A stretch of DNA of 64,000 nucleotides. Source: Aurantimonas sp. HBX-1. GTDB lineage: Bacteria > Pseudomonadota > Alphaproteobacteria > Rhizobiales > Rhizobiaceae. Below, piece after piece: positions 55,310-63,356 of the stretch. Where the stretch lies: positions 1,377,501-1,441,500 of the forward strand of contig NZ_CP090066.1 of assembly GCF_021391535.1 (NCBI RefSeq), in the 5' to 3' direction. The translations under genes and the position numbers were made by a program. Below the pieces are notes generated by a model. That model was not told where the DNA came from. It was given only the letters and a program-made list of their open reading frames with translations, and did not search any database. Every line of letters begins with the position of its first letter. The first letter of the stretch is position 1.

Positions 55310-57745
55310 TCAGCGGCCCTGAACGATCGTGTGGTCGCCCCCGCCGGGCGCCGGTCCGGTGAAATGCCGCTTCAGCCGATGTCCCGAGCCTTTCTGGGTG
55401 ATCGTCACCGAATAGCCGTTGCCGGACAGCGTAACGTCGACGAGATTTCCGTCGCCATTCTGCGAGACTTTCAGCTTGAGGTTGTGGCCTTGCTGTTCGG
55501 TGCGGAGGCGATTGTCGGCGCCGTTCTGCTGGACGTTCAACGTCACGCCGTTGCCGCCTTCGGCCTTGGCTGTGGCGTCCGTGCGGTTGGCGGGGCCGGT
55601 CTGCTGGACCTTGGCCTTGATCGTGTCTCCCTTGCCCGACAGGCTGAGCTTCGCCGTCCCCGACTCCCCATCCTGAGCAATCGTGGCCGTCCGTCCGGTG
55701 CCCTCGCCGGCAATCGTGATCTCCGCGCGGTTTCCCGGTCCGCCGCCCTGGTCGATATCGGCCCCGTTGGTCGCCCGCTGCGGTGCAGGGTTCGCTTCCG
55801 TTATCCTGGCGACATTCCGTGAGCTCGTCTGATCGATGGAGCCCTTGTTGCCACCACTCGACTGGATGATGCGCGCCTCGTTATCCGATGCACTGCTGCC
55901 GGTGGAGGTCTGCGCCATGCCGCTGGCCCCGCCGCCCGACTGTTCGACGACCCCGACGTTTCGCTCGCCATCTTGCGAGATCGACGCCTCCAGGGCGCTG
56001 CCGGACTGGCTGACATCGCCCCGATTGTCAGCGCCCGGCTGGGTGATCGAGGCCTTGTGGCCGGTGCCACCGTCGTTTCCGTCCTGCGTGATGCGCGCCT
56101 CGTTGTGCTCGCGCGACTGATCGATATCCGCCGTGTTCAGGCCGCGGGCGCCGGCCTGCCGGATTTGGGCCTGGTTTCGCGAGGTTTCGGTCGACGACTG
56201 GTCGATAGCGGCGTTGTTGGTGCTGCCGTCGCCATCCTGCTCGATATCGGCGGCGTTCCGGCTGCCGTTCTGGTCCACATCGCTCTTGTGGCCGCCCGTG
56301 CCTGACTGCTTGACCTCGACACGGTTGCGGTTGCCGGCCTGGGCGACGTTGCCGAGCTGCGCAGCCCCGGATTGGCGCAGGTCGACGCTGTTGCGCGTGC
56401 CTGGCTGGGCGAGGGTCGCTGTGTGGCCGGTGCCGCCTTCGCTCCGGGACTGGCGTGCCTTCGCATCGTTATTGTCGCCGCCCTGATCGATGTCGATACT
56501 GTCCGTGCCGGACGCCGCGTCGATCTGCTGGATGGCTGTCGCGCTGTTGCCCTTGCTGGCATCGGTCGACTGGTCGATCGCGCCGACGCTGCGGCCGCCT
56601 TTCCCGGACTGCTCGACCGTGGCGCTCTGGTTGGCACCTGTCTGGTCAACATCAGCCTTGTTGCCGCCGCCCATGCCGTTCTGGCGCACCGTGGCCGCAA
56701 GGCCGGAGGAGCTTGCTCCCTCCTGACCGATCTGCGCGTTGTTCGCCGCGCCTGCACCGGACTGGTCGATATCGGCGCTGCCGGCGGTGCCCTTCTGGGT
56801 GATCGACGCGACATTTCCTTCGCCGGACTTGGATTCGTCCTCCTGCCGGACCAGAGCCTGGTGGCCGCGGCCTGCCTGGGTGACGGACGCCTTGTGCGAG
56901 CCGCCTGGTCCACCCTGGTGGATGCGCGTGCGGTGATCGCTTCCGCTCACGTCGACGTCGACCGTGCCCGGTTCGGAACCGGACTGCGTCACCTCGCCGA
57001 AGCGCCCAGCGCCGGCCTTGGCCACGTAGGATGCCTTGTGGCCGCTGCCGGTCTGGCCGATGCGGCCGATGTCTTCCCGGCCATGCGACAGGGTGATCTC
57101 GGCCTTCAGCGCGTCGCCGTTTTGGACGACCTGGCTCTCGTTACCCTCGCCCTGAAGCGTATGGGTCTGTTCGTTGCCGCTATCGGAGCCCGAGTTTCCC
57201 GGTGATCCTCCCGAGGATCCGTGGCCGGGCGTCGCCGTTGCGCCGAAAGTCGCCGTCGCGCTGCCGCTCTCGAAGGAGAAGGAACGGTTGCCCGTGCCGT
57301 TCTGTTCGATCGTGACGCTGCTCGCATCGCCCGCCTGCTGTACCGCTGCAACGCTATCCTTCGACCTGTAGCCACTCTGGCCCTGCAGGATCCGCACGGT
57401 GGACCCGTCCGCGCCGTCGTCGGGACCAGCCTGGCGGATCGCTGCGGCATTGGCATCGCCGAACTGCTCGATGACAGACGTGGAACTGGCGCCGTGCTGG
57501 TAGATGCCGGCGTCGGCGGGCGCGACATTCAGCGTCGTTCCGTCGAAGAAGGTCATGCCGGCGGCGCCATTCAAATCGCCGTCGGCACGGTTGTCGCTCC
57601 CGGTCTGATCGATCGTCGCGGTGCTTGTTCGGCGGGTCTCCTCGTCGGCCTGGATGATGCGGACCTGATTGCCCTCTGCCGCCGCACAGGAGACCGCGAA
57701 GGCGGCGAGAGTGCCGCAGAGCCAGAAACTGGTTTTGCTGGACAT
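55310..57745 (-). CDS. Giant curlin-repeat secreted protein (amyloid-like)
   Basis: The 811-residue protein has a signal peptide (SFWLCGTLAAFAVSCAAAEG). Almost all the rest is a chain of roughly forty curlin-type repeats, each of the form I/V-x-Q-x-G-x(2)-N-x-A-x-I/V-x-Q (for example ADIEQDGDGSTNNAAIDQSS and VEVKQSGTGGHKSDVDQNGS). CsgA/CsgB curlins have only about five such repeats. The protein is rich in Gln, Asn, Gly and Ser, very poor in aromatics and cysteine, and ends GGGDHTIVQGR. GAAGGGAAAG before the ATG at 57745 decides the start. No csgG/E/F is nearby. A self-assembling surface fibre is inferred. Confidence 0.82.
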   Translation of the reverse strand: MSSKTSFWLCGTLAAFAVSCAAAEGNQVRIIQADEETRRTSTATIDQTGSDNRADGDLNGAAGMTFFDGTTLNVAPADAGIYQHGASSTSVIEQFGDANAAAIRQAGPDDGADGSTVRILQGQSGYRSKDSVAAVQQAGDASSVTIEQNGTGNRSFSFESGSATATFGATATPGHGSSGGSPGNSGSDSGNEQTHTLQGEGNESQVVQNGDALKAEITLSHGREDIGRIGQTGSGHKASYVAKAGAGRFGEVTQSGSEPGTVDVDVSGSDHRTRIHQGGPGGSHKASVTQAGRGHQALVRQEDESKSGEGNVASITQKGTAGSADIDQSGAGAANNAQIGQEGASSSGLAATVRQNGMGGGNKADVDQTGANQSATVEQSGKGGRSVGAIDQSTDASKGNSATAIQQIDAASGTDSIDIDQGGDNNDAKARQSRSEGGTGHTATLAQPGTRNSVDLRQSGAAQLGNVAQAGNRNRVEVKQSGTGGHKSDVDQNGSRNAADIEQDGDGSTNNAAIDQSSTETSRNQAQIRQAGARGLNTADIDQSREHNEARITQDGNDGGTGHKASITQPGADNRGDVSQSGSALEASISQDGERNVGVVEQSGGGASGMAQTSTGSSASDNEARIIQSSGGNKGSIDQTSSRNVARITEANPAPQRATNGADIDQGGGPGNRAEITIAGEGTGRTATIAQDGESGTAKLSLSGKGDTIKAKVQQTGPANRTDATAKAEGGNGVTLNVQQNGADNRLRTEQQGHNLKLKVSQNGDGNLVDVTLSGNGYSVTITQKGSGHRLKRHFTGPAPGGGDHTIVQGR

Positions 57746-57792
57746 GGTGGTCTTTCCCTTCCGGTTGGAGGTGACTGGAGACGGGCTGGGTC

Positions 57793-58323
57793 TCATGGCG
57801 CGCGGTGGCGCTGCGGGTCGGGCACCGCGTTCATCGGCAGGTCGACTTCGTTCTTCCAGAACTCGAGGCAGGTCTCCTCGAAGCGGCGGCCGAGGCGCAT
57901 CGTCTTCTGCGTCGATTCCCACTCGCCATTCCCGTTGGCGAGGAGCCCTTCGATCCGCTGGTACTGCTCGAGGCGCTCTTCGTGGCGCTGGCGCTGCTGT
58001 CGGGCGAGTGAGACGACGTCAGCAGGGCCGACGATGCCGGCGAAGTAGAGCCGGACCATCCCGGGGTCGTTCATCGGTTCGCGCAGCCACGTGCGAAGCG
58101 CGGCCTCGCCGGCGGGCGTGACCGTATAGGACTTGCGCGGCCGGCCATAAGAACGCTCCTCCTGCTCGTAGAGAAGCCCGGCTGCGGCGAGCCGGGACAG
58201 CTCGGAGAAGAAGGGATCGCGTTCCTGGTCGACGTCGCTGTCGGAATCGTGACGGCGAAAGGCGGCGACGAGATAGATGATCAGGAGCAGGATGAAGGCG
58301 ACGATGAGAATGATGACGAGCAT
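57793..58323 (-). CDS. Membrane-anchored PadR-like winged-helix protein, short form
   Basis: The 176-residue protein begins with one hydrophobic helix (VIILIVAFILLLIIYLVAAF), then FFSELSRLAAAGLLYEQEER. RKSYTVTPAGEAALRTWLRE is the wing and C-terminal start of PadR-type winged helices. A helical C-terminal part follows, with conserved LEFWKNEVD. PadR regulators are normally soluble; here DNA binding at the membrane, or loss of DNA binding, must be supposed. It is 47 bases upstream of the curlin gene and paralogous to the N-terminal 155 residues of the acidic-tail protein two genes upstream. Confidence 0.72.
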   Translation of the reverse strand: MLVIILIVAFILLLIIYLVAAFRRHDSDSDVDQERDPFFSELSRLAAAGLLYEQEERSYGRPRKSYTVTPAGEAALRTWLREPMNDPGMVRLYFAGIVGPADVVSLARQQRQRHEERLEQYQRIEGLLANGNGEWESTQKTMRLGRRFEETCLEFWKNEVDLPMNAVPDPQRHRAP

Positions 58324-58338
58324 GGCTTGAATCTCCTG

Positions 58339-58578
58339 TCAGAGGGCGGGCACGGACGGGGTTAGCCGGCGAAGCGCCGCTGCCTGCTGCGGCGCAGGCG
58401 TCTCGCGGGCACTGAGCGACGGGGCGGAGAAAGTTGTTTCAAACCACGGCATGAATAGGCCGATCGCGATCCAGCCGAAGAGAAGCGACAGGAACAGCAG
58501 GGCTATGAACAGACGCCGCTTGATCTTGAAGCGGGTGTGCTTGTCGCGAGAACGCCTTTTCCGGAAGTAGTCGAGCAT
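58339..58578 (-). CDS. Small single-helix membrane protein
   Basis: The 79-residue protein has a very basic start (MLDYFRKRRSRDKHTRFKIK), one transmembrane helix (FIALLFLSLLFGWIAIGLF) and a short Pro/Ala-rich tail, so the N-terminus is likely cytoplasmic. No family recognised. It lies between the two PadR-like genes, 15 bases before the start of the short one. Confidence 0.6.
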   Translation of the reverse strand: MLDYFRKRRSRDKHTRFKIKRRLFIALLFLSLLFGWIAIGLFMPWFETTFSAPSLSARETPAPQQAAALRRLTPSVPAL

Positions 58579-58616
58579 CGTGCTGTCCTTCCTGCCGTGC
58601 TTGCATGTGACGCCGG

Positions 58617-60281
58617 CTACCGCGTCTCGTCATCTGCGGCTTTGTTCAGCGCCCCGCCGTACGCGTCCTTGGTCTCGGCTCCGCTCTCCCCTGACGTCTC
58701 CGCAGGATCGGCGTCCTCCGCGTTATCGGCACGGTCGGTCCCGGACGCCTCGGCGTTGTCGTCGGCCTCCCGGTCCGGCTGGTTATTTTCCTGCCGTTCG
58801 GACTCGTCCGGCGTTTTGGGCTCGTCGCTCTCTGAATCGCCGCGCTTGTCGGAAGGCTCGGCCTGCTGGCCGTTCTGACTTCCGTCGTCGGATCGGTCGG
58901 CTTCCGGCGTCTCCGTCTCATCGGCATGGTCGGTGTCGGACGCCTCGGCGTCGTCGTCGGCCTCCCGGTCCGGCTGGTCACTTTCCTGCGGCGGCGAATC
59001 GTCAGGCGCGTCGGGCTCGTCGCTCTCTGAATCGCCGCGCTTGTCGGAAGGCTCGGCCTGCTGGCCGTTCTGACTTCCGTCGTCGGATCGGTCGGCTTCC
59101 GGCGTCTCCGTCTCATCGGCACGGTCGGTGTCAGACGCTTCGGCGTCGTCATCCGTCTCCCAGTCCGACTGGTCACGTTCCTGGCGTTCGGATTCGTCCG
59201 GCGTTCCCGGCTCGTCGCTCTCTGAATTGCCGTGCTTGTCGGAAGGCTCGGCCTGCTCGCCGTTCGGACCGTCGTCGGATCGGTCGGCTTCCGGCGTCTC
59301 TGTCTCATCGGCATGGTCGGTGTCGGACGCCTCGGCGTCGTCGTCCGCCTCCCGGTCCGGCTGGTCGCGTTCCTGGCGTTCGGATTCGTCCGGCGTTCCC
59401 GGCTCGTCGCTCTCTGAATTGCCGTGCTTGTCGGAAGGCTCGGCCTGCTCGCCGTTCGGACCTCCGTCGTCGGATCGGTCGGCTTCCGGCGTCTCCGTCT
59501 CATCGGCACGGTCGGTCCCGGATGCCTCGGCGTCGTCGTCCGCCTCCCGGTCCGGCTGGTCGCGTTCCTGGCGTTCGGATTCGTCCGGGGCTTTGCCCTT
59601 GCCATCGCCTGAGGCGTCGCGGGATTCAGACGCTTCCGGCTGTTCGCCATCCCCGCCTTCGTCATCGGATGCGTCGTCCCCCGGCATCTCGGCGCGATCA
59701 GCGGCCGCGGCGGTCTCTGCCCGCTCGGCATCGGAGGCTTCCTCGTCCCCCTCGTTGGCCGGATGGGCTCGCGTCCGCTGCCGGGGTTCGTCCCGTTCGC
59801 CCTCGCTCTCCACGCTCTTCCAGAAGTCGAGGCAGCGCCGCTCGAACCGCACGCCGACGCGGGCGGCCGCGAGCGCGTAACGCCATTCCGGCCGGTTCAC
59901 GAGCAGAAGCTCAAGCCGTTCGTATTCGGCAAGGCGGGAGCGATGTAGGGCGAAGCGCCGCGTGACGATCCGGCCGCGATCGAACGGCGCGACGAGCCCG
60001 CTGAAATGATGCTCCAGAAAACCCGGATCGTTCGAGGGCTCGCGCAGCCATGCGCGCAGTCCCGCCTCTCCGGCCGGCGTCACCGTATAGGTGTGCCGTT
60101 CACGCTGCTCGCGGTCCGTCTGTGAGTAGAGGAGGCCGGCCGACACCAGCGCATCGGGCTCCGCGTAGAAGGGCTGGCGATCCTGATCGAAGTAGTTGTT
60201 GGCATCGTATCGGCGCATTGCCGCGAGGAGCACGGTGACGATCAGGATCAGGAGGGCGACGACGAGGATGAGGGTCAGCAT
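58617..60281 (-). CDS. Membrane-anchored PadR-like protein with acidic tandem-repeat tail
   Basis: Residues 1-155 of this 554-residue protein match the short PadR-like neighbour: hydrophobic N-terminal helix, VSAGLLYSQTDR, HTYTVTPAGEAGLRAWLREP and a final CLDFWKS. From about 165 on it is an unstructured, extremely acidic tail. Residues 233-491 are four near-identical 64-65-residue repeats (DESERQERDQPDREADDDAE, then TETPEADRSDDG, then EQAEPSDKHGNSESDEP), with a partial fifth. It starts 36 bases after the UPF0182 gene. A scaffold, ion-binding or phase-separating role is possible; nothing is known. Confidence 0.72.
   Translation of the reverse strand: MLTLILVVALLILIVTVLLAAMRRYDANNYFDQDRQPFYAEPDALVSAGLLYSQTDREQRERHTYTVTPAGEAGLRAWLREPSNDPGFLEHHFSGLVAPFDRGRIVTRRFALHRSRLAEYERLELLLVNRPEWRYALAAARVGVRFERRCLDFWKSVESEGERDEPRQRTRAHPANEGDEEASDAERAETAAAADRAEMPGDDASDDEGGDGEQPEASESRDASGDGKGKAPDESERQERDQPDREADDDAEASGTDRADETETPEADRSDDGGPNGEQAEPSDKHGNSESDEPGTPDESERQERDQPDREADDDAEASDTDHADETETPEADRSDDGPNGEQAEPSDKHGNSESDEPGTPDESERQERDQSDWETDDDAEASDTDRADETETPEADRSDDGSQNGQQAEPSDKRGDSESDEPDAPDDSPPQESDQPDREADDDAEASDTDHADETETPEADRSDDGSQNGQQAEPSDKRGDSESDEPKTPDESERQENNQPDREADDNAEASGTDRADNAEDADPAETSGESGAETKDAYGGALNKAADDETR
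58725..59585. repeat. Tandem repeat of about 192-195 bp inside the acidic-tail gene
   Basis: Four complete units and one partial unit encode the repeated acidic segment. Units are nearly identical at DNA level and differ mainly by three-base indels (GGP/GP/SQN codons) and single substitutions, which keeps the frame. Recent expansion by recombination or slippage is likely, and copy number may vary between strains. Confidence 0.85.
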
Positions 60282-60317
60282 GAGGTTGTCCTTTCTCGGC
60301 GGGGGCGGCGGCGACCG

Positions 60318-63300
60318 CTAGGGTGTGTCCATCGGGATGTCGGTCCGGTCGCCAACGACGGGATCGCCTGCGCCGGCAGTCTGGCCGCCGACGGTAATGG
60401 ACAGCCGGTCCGGGCCTGCGCCCTCGATCGTGAGGGTGCTCCTGACGGGTGTCTCGTGCGGCTCCTGGCCAAAGGCAGCGGCTATCGCCGCTTCGAGCGT
60501 GTCGCGCATCACCACCCTGTCGCCGAAGACCACCACGATCTTCTTCATCTCGGGGATGCTGGAGAGCTGCGCGCCGAGAAGGTGGGAGACGGAGGACTTG
60601 TCGGCCTGGACGAAGAGTGGCTCGACATAGAGGAGCGCGTCGGCGACGGGCAGGGCGATCAGCCGCCCGCGCGAAACGCGAGAGCCCGACTGCATGCGGA
60701 GCGTCATCCAGGCCGAGATGCGGGCGTCTTGGTCGATCCGGGCCTGCGCCTGGGCCGGGCCGAGGATGGTCCGCGTCGGCGGGAAGGCATAGGAGACGAG
60801 GCGGCCGTAATTGGCGCCGTCGCTCAGGCCGACGAGGTATCCGCTCAGTAGGTTGCGTCCGGCGGGGCTGAAGGGCTGGACGATGGCGAACTGGGTCGTT
60901 TCCTCGCCGGGAAAGCGGGCCATCAGCCAATACGGCCGCAGGTTCTCGCGACGCTGCTCGTATTCCGGCTCCTTACGCTCGCGTCGGAGCGAGATGAACG
61001 CGGCATCGGGCGGTATCCGCCAAGCCGCTTCCTTCGTATAGAAGATTTCCGGCGTCTCCATGTGATAGTCGGACCACATCGCCGACTGGATCCGGAAGAG
61101 ATCCTGCGGGTAGCGGAAGTGCGCACGCAGGGCCGGGCTGGCCTCAGCCTCCGGCACGAATACCCCCGGAAAGGCGCGCTGCCACGCCTGCAGCACCTTG
61201 TCGTCGGGCCCGACCACGTAAAGCGTGACAGAGCCGTCATAGGCGTCGAGCACCGCCTTGACGCTGCCGCGGATGTAGTTCGCCGTGCCGGTGAGACCCG
61301 CCGCGCTGCTCGTGAACTCGTCGATGATGACCGAGACGGCGTCCTGCTTCGGCTGCGTGACCTGGCTCAGGTCGGAGAGATTCACCCGCCGCGAATAGGG
61401 CATCATGTCCGAGACGGTGTAGGCGTCGACGATCCACTTGATGCGTCCGTCGACAGCGACCGGGTAGGGATTGCGGTCGAGTTCGAGAAAGGGCGCAACG
61501 CGTTCGATGCGCTCGCGGATACGGCGGTGGAACTGGACCCTGGTGTTGTCGTCGACGAGCCAGGTGAGGGCGAACCGCACGTCCCAGAAACGGATGGCGA
61601 AAACCAACCGCTTGACGATGTCGTCAATCAGCACGCCACCTTTCCCGCCATAGTCGGTGACCGCAAATCCGATAGCTGCCGGGCGACACGCATCGCTAGC
61701 TTCTGTCGACGCTGCGCCTGCCTCGTCGGCCGTCGCGCCCCTCCCGCCCGAGCGGGTTTGCTCTTTAGGGCAGTCCCTTTCCTTGCTGGCTGGCGGCGGA
61801 TTCTCCCCAGGACGAGGAGCGCCGGACGGCTGTGCGTGGCTCGAAGCATCGATCGGTCGGTCGAGTTCGATCGCGTCGGAAGCCACGAACGCGTAGGACG
61901 ACGAGGCCTCGCCGTAGTAGATTCGCGGATTTTCCGCATTGATCGCGGATGCGCCTTTCGTCGGCAGGTCACGCGTCAGGAACACCGGCATGCCGGCCTC
62001 GGTGGCCTGCGTGCCGGATGCCGCCACGAGCCCATGGCCGTGGGTGTAGATCATGCGCTGGTTCTCCCAGCGATGGGCGCTTTCCGCCAGATGCCTGGTC
62101 TTCACCTCGCGCGCGCCGACGAGAACCAGCGTCTCCTTGCCGTCAATGCGATAACGGTCGACGTCGACGTCCTCGAAGTCGAAATAGGTTCGCAGCGCCT
62201 GCAACTCGCGGAAGTTGATGATCATCGTGTCGGGGTCCCACAACCGGATCTGCTCCAGCGCGGGCCGATAGGCTGCGAGTTCCGCGGCCGTCAGCCCGGC
62301 GTCGCCGGGAGTCTGACGCCGCTCGACCTTGTCGAGGTCGAAACCGTAACGCGTGAATGCGAGATGGTCCTCGATGAACGGGTATTCGCGTTCGAGCTCC
62401 TGCGGCTCGACCACGAGGAACTGGTAGGCGTTCGGGTAGAAGCGGGCGATCGACAGGCCGATCAGGAACAGCCAGACGAGCGCCAGGGTGGGGATGATCC
62501 AGCCGGGCCGGCGGATATTGACCTGAAAGAGGAAGAAGCCGGTGACCACCGCCGTGGCCACGAATTTGTAGGCGACGAGGCTGGCATTGGAGTCGGTGAA
62601 GCCGAGGCCGGTGATGACACCACGTTCAGAATAGCTGAGGAGGTGCAATTCCAGGATCATGCCCCAGCCGATGACGACCATGAGGGCAAGCATCAATGCG
62701 GAGATATGCAGGTTGACCCGGAAGGGGATCTTGGAACCGGGCGCCTGCGGTCGGATGCCGCCGAAGAGATAGCTCGTCAAGACGGTGAGGACGAGTGTCA
62801 CGAGGATGCCGATGAACGTCCATCGCTGCACCAGCGTGTAGAAGGCGAGCCGGAACATGAAGTAGCTGAGATCGCGCTCGAACTGGGGGTCGTTGCGACC
62901 CCAGTGGTCGCCATGCCACCACAGAAGGAAGGTGTCCCAGTGGACGAAGGTCTGGAGCGCGATGATCAGCCCGCACAGGAGGCCGATCGTGGTGATGAGC
63001 GGCCTCGCAAAGGGAGCGGAGGCCCGCCGCCACCAGTCGACCCGGGTTTCGTCGGCCGAGATCACGCGGTCGAGCGGCGCGAGTTTGCGGGCGAGGTTCA
63101 TGTTGACGATGACGAAGACGGCCATCGTCGCGAAGGGGGCGGCCGCCATGCCGAGCTGGACAATGACCACCGTGATCAGGACGTCTAGATAGCCAATGGC
63201 GTCGTACCAGAGCACTTCCGTGTAGGCCCAGACCGAGAAGAGCAGGAGGAGGAGTCCTGCGACGATGACGATCACCGTCAGCAGGACGTGGCCGGTGAGC

Positions 63301-63356
63301 TGCCCGACAACGAAGAAGATGAAGGCGCGGATGGCGATCCAGGTGCGCATCGTCAT
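60318..63356 (-). CDS. UPF0182 family membrane protein
   Basis: The 1012-residue protein has seven helices in the first third and a large extracytoplasmic domain with the family blocks: FTRYGFDLDKVERRQTPGDA, NIRLWD-like IRLWDPDTMIINFRELQAL, YTHGHGLVAASG and GKGGVLIDDIVKRLVFAIRF, then an end region with MKKIVVVFGDRVVMRDTLEA. A Ser/Pro/Gly-rich insert (about 495-555) breaks the conserved region and may be a linker. Function of the family is unknown. Its ATG overlaps the stop of the DUF2254 gene (ATGA), so it is second in the visible operon. Confidence 0.9.
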   Translation of the reverse strand: MTMRTWIAIRAFIFFVVGQLTGHVLLTVIVIVAGLLLLLFSVWAYTEVLWYDAIGYLDVLITVVIVQLGMAAAPFATMAVFVIVNMNLARKLAPLDRVISADETRVDWWRRASAPFARPLITTIGLLCGLIIALQTFVHWDTFLLWWHGDHWGRNDPQFERDLSYFMFRLAFYTLVQRWTFIGILVTLVLTVLTSYLFGGIRPQAPGSKIPFRVNLHISALMLALMVVIGWGMILELHLLSYSERGVITGLGFTDSNASLVAYKFVATAVVTGFFLFQVNIRRPGWIIPTLALVWLFLIGLSIARFYPNAYQFLVVEPQELEREYPFIEDHLAFTRYGFDLDKVERRQTPGDAGLTAAELAAYRPALEQIRLWDPDTMIINFRELQALRTYFDFEDVDVDRYRIDGKETLVLVGAREVKTRHLAESAHRWENQRMIYTHGHGLVAASGTQATEAGMPVFLTRDLPTKGASAINAENPRIYYGEASSSYAFVASDAIELDRPIDASSHAQPSGAPRPGENPPPASKERDCPKEQTRSGGRGATADEAGAASTEASDACRPAAIGFAVTDYGGKGGVLIDDIVKRLVFAIRFWDVRFALTWLVDDNTRVQFHRRIRERIERVAPFLELDRNPYPVAVDGRIKWIVDAYTVSDMMPYSRRVNLSDLSQVTQPKQDAVSVIIDEFTSSAAGLTGTANYIRGSVKAVLDAYDGSVTLYVVGPDDKVLQAWQRAFPGVFVPEAEASPALRAHFRYPQDLFRIQSAMWSDYHMETPEIFYTKEAAWRIPPDAAFISLRRERKEPEYEQRRENLRPYWLMARFPGEETTQFAIVQPFSPAGRNLLSGYLVGLSDGANYGRLVSYAFPPTRTILGPAQAQARIDQDARISAWMTLRMQSGSRVSRGRLIALPVADALLYVEPLFVQADKSSVSHLLGAQLSSIPEMKKIVVVFGDRVVMRDTLEAAIAAAFGQEPHETPVRSTLTIEGAGPDRLSITVGGQTAGAGDPVVGDRTDIPMDTP

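Noticed and set aside
55372..57205. Plus-strand frames opposite the curlin-like gene
   Set aside because: Their apparent repeats are the antisense image of the curlin repeats; the minus strand has the signal peptide and ribosome site.
58580..59965. 461-codon plus-strand frame opposite the acidic repeats
   Set aside because: Arg/Pro/Ser antisense of the tandem repeat; the minus-strand frame has the PadR-like domain and start.
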